Below are positions 50,613-57,654 of a stretch of 64,000 bases of DNA, one piece after another (the first letter of the stretch is position 1; each line of letters begins with the position of its first letter). Source of the stretch: SB15 sp964639245 (lineage in GTDB: Bacteria; Chloroflexota; Anaerolineae; Aggregatilineales; J027); NCBI GenBank assembly GCA_964639245.1, contig CAZXCU010000011.1, forward strand, positions 124,001-188,000. Direction: 5' to 3'. The position numbers and the translations under genes were made by a program. The notes under the pieces were generated by a model that was given only the letters and a program-made list of their open reading frames with translations, searched no databases and had not been told where the DNA came from.

Positions 50613-52067
50613 ATGGCTGTTCTGGCAAATCATACATTCGCACAACCGGCCACTTCTCACGGCGGAAAACCCCCGAAGATTGTGGTTATCGGCGCGGGCA
50701 GTGCTATTTTTGGGTTAGGGGCGCTTTCAACCATGATGCAGTCCGAACGGCTGCGCGGGGCAGAATTGGCGCTGGTGGATATCGATGAACCCGGCCTTGC
50801 CAACATTCATAAACTCGCCACCATGATGAATGAATCGTGGGAATCGGGCATCAAAATTTCGGCTTCCACCAACCGCCGCGATGTGCTGGCAAATGCCGAT
50901 TTTGTTATCGTGTCGGTACAGGTAGGGCCACGGGAAGAAGTCTGGGAAATGGATTGGCGGATTCCCTTGCGACACGGGGTGCGCCAACCTTACGCCGAAA
51001 ATGGCGGGCCGGGTGCATTTTCTCATACCGCCCGCAACTTGCCGCTTATGCTCGATATTGCCCGCGATATGGAAGAATTGTGTCCCGATGCGTGGTATTT
51101 TAACCTCACCAATCCTCTGATTCGGTTGACGCGGGCAATCACCAAATATACCAATATCAAAGTTCTGGGGCTGTGCCATCAACTCCTGTGGGGATACGCG
51201 ATGGCTGCCGCCGTACTCGCGGAACGGTTTAACATCCCCTTACCGGAACATTTCCATGTCCATACCGACGCGGATAACATGCCCAATTTTATTCCGGTAG
51301 CGCGGGCTGCATTGCAAAATCTGGATATTAAAGCGGCGGGAATTAATCATTTTTCGTGGGTATACGATATTCGGGACAAGAAAACGGGCGAAGATTTGTA
51401 CCCCCTACTGCGGGAGACATGGTTCAACAAAACCCGTAAGGATTTTGAACCGCTGACCCGCGAAATCTTTGAGATTTACGGGATGATGCCAACCGCCGGC
51501 GACAGCCATATGTGCGAGTACCTTTCCTGTGTGACCGATCCCATCGCCAAACCATGGGAAAAATACGATTTAAAACTCCAGAGTTGGGATGGCAACCGCC
51601 GCCGCCGTGCCACCCGCAAACAACTCGCGCTGGATATTGTCGAAGGGCGCAAGGATGTGAACGAACTGCGGGATGTCTGGCGACATGACATGCTGGACGA
51701 GGGGATTCCCGAACTCATGGCGGCGATGACCTACAATGACAATCACTATCACCAGCAGTTGAATATTCCCAATCGGGGCAACATTCCCAATCTGCCGCAG
51801 GACGCCATCATTGAAGTGCCGGGCATTGTTTCCGGCATGGGTATTCAGGGCTTGTCCTTTCCCCCGCTCCCCGAAGGCATTGCCGAAATGTGTCGTCGGG
51901 AATTGGTTCGCAGCGAATTGGTGATTGATTCGATTGTACAGGGCGATAGACAGTTGGCCTTACAAGCGCTGTTGCTTGACCCGATGGTGACAGACATTGA
52001 TACGGCACGGGCGATGCTGGAAGATTTACTCAAGGAATTTGCCCAATATTTACCAACATTTAGTTAG
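50613..52067 (+). CDS. GH4-type NAD-dependent glycosidase; candidate sulfoquinovosidase
   Basis: 484 residues from the ATG at 50613. GH4 hallmarks: NAD motif VVIGAGSAIFG (24-34), LVDIDEPGL, FNLTNPLIRLTRA, then probable Mn ligands C188 (LGLCHQLLW) and H246 (AAGINHFSWV). GH4 enzymes hydrolyse alpha- or beta-glycosides by transient oxidation at C3 and need NAD+ and Mn2+. Known members act on alpha-galactosides, alpha-glucuronides, alpha-galacturonides or 6-phospho-glycosides. NAD-dependent sulfoquinovosidases of a related family are described. Context suggests a glycoside brought in by the adjacent importer. Confidence 0.85.
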   Translation: MAVLANHTFAQPATSHGGKPPKIVVIGAGSAIFGLGALSTMMQSERLRGAELALVDIDEPGLANIHKLATMMNESWESGIKISASTNRRDVLANADFVIVSVQVGPREEVWEMDWRIPLRHGVRQPYAENGGPGAFSHTARNLPLMLDIARDMEELCPDAWYFNLTNPLIRLTRAITKYTNIKVLGLCHQLLWGYAMAAAVLAERFNIPLPEHFHVHTDADNMPNFIPVARAALQNLDIKAAGINHFSWVYDIRDKKTGEDLYPLLRETWFNKTRKDFEPLTREIFEIYGMMPTAGDSHMCEYLSCVTDPIAKPWEKYDLKLQSWDGNRRRRATRKQLALDIVEGRKDVNELRDVWRHDMLDEGIPELMAAMTYNDNHYHQQLNIPNRGNIPNLPQDAIIEVPGIVSGMGIQGLSFPPLPEGIAEMCRRELVRSELVIDSIVQGDRQLALQALLLDPMVTDIDTARAMLEDLLKEFAQYLPTFS

Positions 52068-52085
52068 CGAAAAGACGCAGGGGAA

Positions 52086-52115
52086 GGGTGAATAATGCGA
52101 TCTAATTATTCATCC
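52086..52115 (+). other. Long hairpin between GH4 and the small UxaA/SuyA subunit
   Basis: GGGTGAATAAT pairs with ATTATTCATCC (11 bp, one G-T) around an 8-base loop. There is no T-run after it, so it is more likely an mRNA-stability or processing element than a terminator. Confidence 0.5.
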
Positions 52116-52158
52116 CCCCGCATCCTTAAGAAAATTTCAATAGGAAGGTTTTTTGACC

Positions 52159-52470
52159 ATGAAAAAAGTGTACGTCATTGACGCACGCGATAATGTGGGG
52201 TCGGCTGTGTTAGAAACACTGTCCGCAGGCGATGAAGTGGAAACAAACGGCGCAGTCACCGTGACTTTGAAAACCAACAGCGATGTTCCCTTTGGGCATA
52301 AAATCGCGCTGGTGGATATTCCCAAAGGGGGTACGGTGATGAAATATGGTTTAAGCATCGGCAATGCCCTCATCGACATTAAAAAAGGCGACCATGTGCA
52401 TGTGCATAATGTCGAAAGCAATCGTGGGCGCGGCGACAAATTTGGCGATACCAAAGGCATCAGCGCGTAA
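52159..52470 (+). CDS. UxaA/SuyA small subunit (SAF domain); candidate sulfolactate sulfo-lyase alpha
   Basis: 103 residues from the ATG at 52159 with AGGAAGG upstream. It equals the N-terminal SAF domain of altronate dehydratase: DNVGSAVLETLSAGDEV, VPFGHKIALVDIPKGGTV, MKYGLSIGNALIDIKKGDHV and HVHNVESNRGRGD. Split small subunits of this size occur as SuyA of (R)-sulfolactate sulfo-lyase and as part of split altronate/galactarate-type dehydratases. The sequence alone does not decide. The large subunit gene follows after 100 bases containing two hairpins. Confidence 0.82.
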   Translation: MKKVYVIDARDNVGSAVLETLSAGDEVETNGAVTVTLKTNSDVPFGHKIALVDIPKGGTVMKYGLSIGNALIDIKKGDHVHVHNVESNRGRGDKFGDTKGISA

Positions 52471-52489
52471 GTTCATACCATACATTCAA

Positions 52490-52537
52490 CGCTGGTCTTC
52501 AGGCCAGTGAAGCAACACCGCCCTAAAGGACGGCGTT
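52490..52537 (+). other. Two hairpins between the two lyase subunit genes
   Basis: Hairpin one (52490-52509) has CGCTGG/CCAGTG arms with one G-T pair and a short loop. Hairpin two (52514-52537) has AACACCGCCC/GGACGGCGTT arms with two mismatches around TAAA. They fill most of the 100-base gap, suggesting a structured RNA spacer that could set the subunit ratio or protect the message. Confidence 0.4.
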
Positions 52538-52570
52538 AAGGTTCTTATTTGATAAAGGAAAATATTCAAC

Positions 52571-53740
52571 ATGACTGAATTTATGGGATATGTTCGTCCC
52601 AACGGGGATGTGGGGATTCGGAATTTTGTGCTGATTCTCTCCGGCACACTCTATGCCAACAAATTGTGTGACAATGTGGCACAAATGATTTATGGGGCGG
52701 TGTCTATTACCCATCCTTTAGGGCGCTGCCAGGTTGTCCCTGATTTACGCATGACCCGCCGTTTCCTTTCGGGAACAGGCGCGAATCCCAATATTGCAGC
52801 AGTCGTTATCATTGACCATTTCCGCGAAGAAGGCTGCACGGCGGAAGATATTGCCAACGACATCAGCCCTACCGGAAAACCGATTGCAACCGTCAATATT
52901 CGCTATGATGGTGGGTATTTTGCGGCGTTTGAAAAAGCCCTGCGCTATGCGGCGGATTTCACCCGTCAGGTCAGCGATTATCAACGTGAACCTGTACCCG
53001 TGTCTAAACTCCTGTTTGCTACCAACTGCGGTACATCCGACACAACTTCGGGCGTTTCCAGTAATTTAGCGGTGGGTGTTTGCTCCGATATGATTATTGG
53101 CGAAGGTGGGCGGAGTCTGCTGGCGGAAACCACCGAATGGATGGGCGCGGAAAGCTGGCTGGTCGAAAAAGCCGTTAGCAAAGAAGTTGCTGACAAAATC
53201 ATGGCGGGGGTTGCCCATATGGAAGCACGGGCGCTGGCAAGTGGTGAAGATATTCGTGGTTCACAGCCCACCGGCGATAACATTCTCGGCGGGTTGACCA
53301 CCATTGAAGAAAAAGCGATGGGCGCGTGCAAAAAAGCAGGCGATTCCCCGATTGTAGATTTTCTGGATATTGCCATGCCGCCCGGCGACAAACCCGGTAT
53401 GTATGTCATGTACGGGCCGGGACATGGGGGCGAATCCATCAGTAGTTTGGCTGCCGCAGGCGCACAGGTGCAGGTCTTTTCGACAGGCGGCGGTCACACC
53501 ATTTCGCATCCCATCATGCCTACTGTGAAAATCACGGGCAACGCCAAATCCTATGAACTGATGCAAGATACCGTGGATGTGGATGTGAGTGGCATTTTGC
53601 GCGGTGAAATTACCGTGCAAGAAGGCGGCAAAATCCTGTTCGATGAAATTATCAAAGTCTCGAACGGGCGTTTGACCAAATCCGAAGTCCTCAAAGACCA
53701 CAACGGCTTTGCCATTCACCGTGTTGGCGCAAGCATCTAA
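52571..53740 (+). CDS. UxaA/SuyB large subunit; candidate (R)-sulfolactate sulfo-lyase beta
   Basis: 389 residues, the length of a stand-alone UxaA C-terminal domain. FMGYVRPNGDVGIRNFVLIL, ITHPLGRCQVVPDL, NPNIAAVVIIDHFREEGC, SKEVADKIMAG, NILGGLTTIEEKAMGA, then MYGPGHGGESISSL and STGGGHTISHPIMP. Altronate dehydratases have GLGCE where this protein has DHFREEGC, and a different segment near PGYDPVS. So it is not a plain altronate dehydratase. The SuyB reading (sulfolactate to pyruvate and sulfite) fits the transaldolase and isomerase upstream but needs a sequence search. Last gene of the operon. Confidence 0.83.
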   Translation: MTEFMGYVRPNGDVGIRNFVLILSGTLYANKLCDNVAQMIYGAVSITHPLGRCQVVPDLRMTRRFLSGTGANPNIAAVVIIDHFREEGCTAEDIANDISPTGKPIATVNIRYDGGYFAAFEKALRYAADFTRQVSDYQREPVPVSKLLFATNCGTSDTTSGVSSNLAVGVCSDMIIGEGGRSLLAETTEWMGAESWLVEKAVSKEVADKIMAGVAHMEARALASGEDIRGSQPTGDNILGGLTTIEEKAMGACKKAGDSPIVDFLDIAMPPGDKPGMYVMYGPGHGGESISSLAAAGAQVQVFSTGGGHTISHPIMPTVKITGNAKSYELMQDTVDVDVSGILRGEITVQEGGKILFDEIIKVSNGRLTKSEVLKDHNGFAIHRVGASI

Positions 53741-53752
53741 CCCCAAATAACC

Positions 53753-53788
53753 AAGAATGAGGGTCGGTAAAAACGCACCCTCATTCTT
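53753..53788 (+). terminator. Terminator of the sugar operon
   Basis: AAGAATGAGGGT and ACCCTCATTCTT form a perfect 12-bp stem with a 12-base loop, 13 bases after the lyase stop. Only three T follow, but the stem is long and unique here. Confidence 0.7.
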
Positions 53789-53858
53789 TCCACAGGACTG
53801 GTCATTTCAGCCTATCTTCTATATGCTTGTCGCATTAAATTCGCGGAATGAATAAAAG

Positions 53859-54755
53859 GTGGCTGCATTGATAAATGCGCTGAGTTTTGATGTTGAGGAA
53901 TGGTATCATCCCGAAGCGATTCGCAAAAGCAACCTCTCCTTGGAGCGTCATTCCCAAGTGGTCGCTTCGACCACCCCGCTTTTAGACCTGCTCCAGCGCT
54001 ATCAAGTCAAAGCCACCTTTTTTACCGTCGGGGAAGTTGCCCAAGCCCACCCGCATTTGATAGAACGCATTTTGAATGAGGGACATGAACTGGCTTTTCA
54101 CGGCTGGACTCACCTCCCCCTCTGGGCGCTCACACCCGAAAGTTTTGCGGCAGAAATCGTCGATTTTTTGAAATGGCGTGATGAGCATTTTGCAGGGGCA
54201 AAAATTCTAGGCTACCGCGCCCCAACCTTTTCACTGGATGCCTCTACTGCGTGGGCTATTAAAATCTTACATGAACACGGTTTTGTGTATGATTCCAGTG
54301 TTTTTCCCGCCCGAACTTCGCTCTATGGCGTGCCGGATGCCCCTCTGCACCCATATAAAATGAGTCTGGATAACCCCGCCATACTAGCCGCACCGGATGA
54401 AAACGGCTTGCTCGAAATTCCGATGTCGGTTTTTCCCATCGGCAGCCTCAAAATCGGCTTCACGGGTGGATTGTATTTACGGGCTTTGCCATTAGCGCTG
54501 GTTCAAACCATGATTCAGCGCACCAATCAGCAGGGACGGGCGGCGGTCATGTATATCCACCCGTGGGAAACTTATACCCAAACACCCCGCTTAAAGTTAT
54601 CGGTGGGGGGGCGATTGGTGCTGTATCATGGGTTACCGTCTTTCCAAAAATTGGAAAAACTGCTGCAAACTTTCTCCTTTGATACGATGCAAGCTATTTT
54701 CCTGAAATCTGGTCCAGCAGTTCCAGCGAAAATTCCTCTAGGGAATCAATCTTAA
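53859..54755 (+). CDS. Polysaccharide deacetylase (NodB fold with DUF3473-like C-terminus)
   Basis: 298 residues from a GTG at 53859 (a TTG at 53868 is also possible). Metal-binding Asp in SFDVEEWYH, then the HxxxH of FHGWTHLPL, and GYRAPTFSL with the Arg of the catalytic site. The part after about 215 (GGLYLRALPLALVQTMIQR, YIHPWE) resembles the extra domain of the PEP-CTERM-associated deacetylase family. No signal peptide, so it may be cytosolic. It removes acetyl groups from an amino-sugar polymer or precursor. Its last 62 bases overlap the convergent HAD gene. Confidence 0.87.
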   Translation: MAALINALSFDVEEWYHPEAIRKSNLSLERHSQVVASTTPLLDLLQRYQVKATFFTVGEVAQAHPHLIERILNEGHELAFHGWTHLPLWALTPESFAAEIVDFLKWRDEHFAGAKILGYRAPTFSLDASTAWAIKILHEHGFVYDSSVFPARTSLYGVPDAPLHPYKMSLDNPAILAAPDENGLLEIPMSVFPIGSLKIGFTGGLYLRALPLALVQTMIQRTNQQGRAAVMYIHPWETYTQTPRLKLSVGGRLVLYHGLPSFQKLEKLLQTFSFDTMQAIFLKSGPAVPAKIPLGNQS

Positions 54756-55356
54756 GGGCTGACCTTGCCAGAACATCCTCCGGCAAGGTAAAACCGGGAC
54801 TGGGGGCAGCAATCGCCGTCATGCCTGCCGCAATCAGCGAACGAATCCCATTGGCAGAATCTTCTATCCCTAAGGCTGTGGAAGCGGGCATCTTCAATTG
54901 ACGCAGCGCTTCCAGATAAATATCCGGCGCGGGTTTGCCGTGTTCAATGTCATCGCCAAAAACCATCACCTCAAAAATCTGGTCTAAACCTGTTATTTGG
55001 GTGACGTATTGGATAAGTTCGGTGGGTGAACCAGAAGCCAACCCGACTCGAAAATGTGCGGCAGATAATTTGACCGCCTCAATTGCGCCGGGGCGGACTG
55101 GAAAATGTTCATCATATTTTTGTTTCATGCGCTGAATCATGTCATGGGCGATTTGTTCGGGCGAAAAATCCACCTGCAAAATATCTTTCATGATTTGCGC
55201 CCAAGTAATGGTTTTGCGTCCCATCACCTGATGTTGGTCATCAATTGTCCATTGTTTACCCAAGTCAAGGGCATATTCTTGTCGTGCCTGTTCCCAGTAG
55301 ACTTCGGAATCTACCAGCACCCCGTCCATATCAAAAATAACCGTCTGAAATTTCAT
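54694..55356 (-). CDS. HAD-superfamily phosphatase (beta-phosphoglucomutase type)
   Basis: 220 residues. HAD motif I FDMDGVLVDSE (D9 nucleophile, D11 acid), motif II GLASGSPTEL, motif III K in EHGKPAPDIYLEAL and motif IV GIEDSANGIRSLIAAG. This group acts on phosphosugars such as beta-glucose-1-phosphate or on 2-deoxyglucose-6-phosphate. The substrate is unknown. Coupled to rsmE by an ATGA overlap. The 3' end runs 62 bases into the opposite-strand deacetylase gene. Confidence 0.9.
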   Translation of the reverse strand: MKFQTVIFDMDGVLVDSEVYWEQARQEYALDLGKQWTIDDQHQVMGRKTITWAQIMKDILQVDFSPEQIAHDMIQRMKQKYDEHFPVRPGAIEAVKLSAAHFRVGLASGSPTELIQYVTQITGLDQIFEVMVFGDDIEHGKPAPDIYLEALRQLKMPASTALGIEDSANGIRSLIAAGMTAIAAPSPGFTLPEDVLARSALKIDSLEEFSLELLDQISGK

Positions 55357-56072
55357 CCTTTTTCCCCTTCGTGTAAGATAAGCGCAGTTGTGACAATTGC
55401 TGCTGTTTCTGCCCGTAAAATGCGTGTCCCTAATGTGATGGGGTGTATCCCCTGTGCAGTGGCTTGCTCAATTTCTTGTTCAGAAAATCCACCTTCTGCC
55501 CCAATGAACAGGGCAATGGATTTTTGTCCATTGAGATGGCTGTGCAACCGGTCATTTTTTTCTAATTCATAGGGAATAAACGCAACTTCAGCGTGTGTTG
55601 CATCCATCAAGGCTTGTTCAAAGCGCATTGGGACATCCAATTGAGGGATTTTACCCCGCCGCGATTGTTCCGCCGCTTCGGTAACAATCCGTTCCCAGCG
55701 TTCATGTTTATTGTCTTTGACATCGCTCACAACGGTGCGTTCGGTGAGCATGGGAACAATCCGTGATACGCCGATTTCGGTGCATTTTTGCAAAACCAGT
55801 TCAAAATTATGTTTTTTCAAAATGCTCTGGTAGAGTGTCAGATGCAAAGTTGGTTCGCCTGTGGCAAGACGTTTTTCCAGCACCCGTCCCCGCGCATAGT
55901 TGCGTTCGGATTCCAGCAGTTCGACTTCATATTCCCAACCCGAATTATCCAGTATCACAAGATGTGTTCCCAAACGCATCCGCAGCACATTCCGAATCTG
56001 ATGAGCAAGCGGTTCGGGCAGTGTCACCAATTCGCCTTGAATAGCATGGGGGGGGATAAAAAATCGGTGCAT
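55353..56072 (-). CDS. rsmE: 16S rRNA m3U1498 methyltransferase
   Basis: 239 residues, SPOUT family. N-terminal PUA-like part (RFFIPPHAIQGELVTL, HQIRNVLRM), LQKCTEIGV, and AEQSRRGKIPQLD. The trefoil knot reads FIGAEGGFSEQEIE and LGTRILRAETAAIV, the RsmE signature. It methylates U1498 of 16S rRNA in the decoding region. Next to two Rmt-like methyltransferases and close to rsmI. Confidence 0.94.
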   Translation of the reverse strand: MHRFFIPPHAIQGELVTLPEPLAHQIRNVLRMRLGTHLVILDNSGWEYEVELLESERNYARGRVLEKRLATGEPTLHLTLYQSILKKHNFELVLQKCTEIGVSRIVPMLTERTVVSDVKDNKHERWERIVTEAAEQSRRGKIPQLDVPMRFEQALMDATHAEVAFIPYELEKNDRLHSHLNGQKSIALFIGAEGGFSEQEIEQATAQGIHPITLGTRILRAETAAIVTTALILHEGEKG

Positions 56073-56878
56073 CAGCGTTTATCTATGCAAAAAACAAGTT
56101 CATTGTCAAATTCAATTTCGGTGACAGGCCATGTTTTGCCCACCAGCACATTGTAAAACATATTTCGATGTCCCTCTTTTAAATCGTGACGACCCGACAA
56201 ATTTCGCACAGGCAGCGACACCACCACCCACTTGACCTTGAGTGATTCTATCAAAGGGAGGCTAATACCACGCTGGCGACGTTCAAACCGATGCAATTCT
56301 TTGAGCAACAGCGCCACATCGCCCGATTCTTGCGGGGGATTCACCAGAATGTCCTGCACCATCGCCTGATGAGAGGCTGTTGTTAAGCCAAAAAAATGAT
56401 TGAGAAAATCCACCCGCTGTTGATGAATGTCATACGCATAAAATATTGCTGGGGTGGTTAGCCATTCTAGGGTGAGGGGATTTAAACCGCACGCCACATC
56501 CAAAATCGTCTGGGGGGTATCCGTAATTTCAAAAATGCGCGGGTAAAAGTGTTCGACAATCTCCAAGCGTTCCCGCGTGGTATCGTGCATTTGCATGATT
56601 CTGGCACAGGCGGCTTGAATGACGGACTTTTCGCCTGTTTGAAAAGCCGCGTCGAGTTCCTGTTTGGCCTGCGTGTAATCGGGGTCGCCCAGATAGGGTG
56701 CAACCACCCCGTGTAATTTTTTCCGTGCCGATTTGACCGCCTCTTTGACTTTTTTATGCTTTTTGAGTTCGGCTTCCAGCAAATCACGGATGGTTTCTTC
56801 GCAAACATCCAAGTCACGGTATTTTTTTGAATTTTTGATGTCTGCAATCAGGGCATCGAGTTCTGTTTCAGTCATCAT
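56072..56878 (-). CDS. ArmA/RmtB-family 16S rRNA methyltransferase paralog, diverged motifs
   Basis: 268 residues. It has the family layout: a helical N-domain (1-110) with MHDTTRERLEI, then SAM motif ILDVACGLNPLTLEW (125-139), YAYDIHQQRVDFLNHFF and VALLLKELHRFERRQRG. The family's conserved SFPTRSLGGRGKGM is changed to SLPVRNLSGRHDLKEG (221-236), and the LLPLLE-like KTLPCLE is KELHRFE. So it descends from m7G1405 methyltransferases but may have another target or lost activity. It overlaps the upstream copy by 4 bases (ATGA) and abuts rsmE. Confidence 0.85.
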   Translation of the reverse strand: MMTETELDALIADIKNSKKYRDLDVCEETIRDLLEAELKKHKKVKEAVKSARKKLHGVVAPYLGDPDYTQAKQELDAAFQTGEKSVIQAACARIMQMHDTTRERLEIVEHFYPRIFEITDTPQTILDVACGLNPLTLEWLTTPAIFYAYDIHQQRVDFLNHFFGLTTASHQAMVQDILVNPPQESGDVALLLKELHRFERRQRGISLPLIESLKVKWVVVSLPVRNLSGRHDLKEGHRNMFYNVLVGKTWPVTEIEFDNELVFCIDKR

Positions 56879-57654
56879 TTTCGCACCAGAAAGGCCAACT
56901 CGGTGGCAAATTCGTAGCGGGTGGTTTGCCAGCCCTTCCCCTCAATTAAGGCCAGAAAATGTGCTTCGTAATTCGAGGCCATCCCTTTGTTTTTCCCGCC
57001 CAAACTCCGTACCGGAAAAGACACCAGCAAATACTCGGCGGGGAGCGATTCAAGCAAATTTAAACCGACGGCTTTATCCACCTGTTCAAGGCAGGGCAGC
57101 GTTTTTAAAACGAGCGCTACTTGGACTTTCTCCGTAGGGATGAACTGTCCCATATCACGGGTTTGGGCATGACCCTGCACCCCTAAGAGTGGAAAACACG
57201 CCTCAAGAAAGGTCATCATATCCCCGTAAATATCATAGGCATAGTAGGCCGCATGGGGCGCAAGTGGCATCCAGTCAATCGCTAAGGGATTCAAACCACA
57301 CGCGACATCGATAACACTTTCGACAGGGGCAATGTCCGCCAGCGTGACCTGATAAAATTCCGCTAAAATTGGCAGGCGTTCTCTGGTCGAAGCGTGGGAC
57401 TGCATTATTTTTTTAAGCGTTTCCTGCCGATCCGGGGTGGTTTGAAGGTCAGCCAGCCATTTGGTGTAGGGCATGGTGTCATTTAAATACGCCCCGCCGA
57501 CTTGGTGGAGTTTATTTTTAACCGCCTTAACCGCCAATTTTAAATTGCCGTGTTTGGGAGCTTCCTGTTCGGCAACCCGCCGCACCAACTCAATCGAGAT
57601 GAATTTGTATTTGGGACTTTTGAGGATTTCCTCAACGACTGCATCAATATTCAT
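56875..57654 (-). CDS. ArmA/RmtB-family 16S rRNA (m7G1405) methyltransferase
   Basis: 259 residues, matching the size of RmtB. The family signatures are intact: HASTRERLP (87-95), SAM motif DVACGLNPLAIDW (116-128), YYAYDIYGDMM, LVLKTLPCLEQ (182-191) and SFPVRSLGGKNKGM (212-225) followed by SNYE. RmtB itself reads HASTKERL, DIACGLNPLAL and SFPTRSLGGRGKGM at these places. The family methylates N7 of G1405 in 16S rRNA and blocks 4,6-linked aminoglycosides. In a non-producer chromosome the role may be housekeeping. First of two tandem copies; it overlaps tgt by 11 bases. Confidence 0.9.
   Translation of the reverse strand: MNIDAVVEEILKSPKYKFISIELVRRVAEQEAPKHGNLKLAVKAVKNKLHQVGGAYLNDTMPYTKWLADLQTTPDRQETLKKIMQSHASTRERLPILAEFYQVTLADIAPVESVIDVACGLNPLAIDWMPLAPHAAYYAYDIYGDMMTFLEACFPLLGVQGHAQTRDMGQFIPTEKVQVALVLKTLPCLEQVDKAVGLNLLESLPAEYLLVSFPVRSLGGKNKGMASNYEAHFLALIEGKGWQTTRYEFATELAFLVRK

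Noticed and set aside
49798..50643. Minus-strand frame of 281 codons across the transaldolase gene
   Set aside because: It lies opposite intact transaldolase motifs and shows no motif itself.
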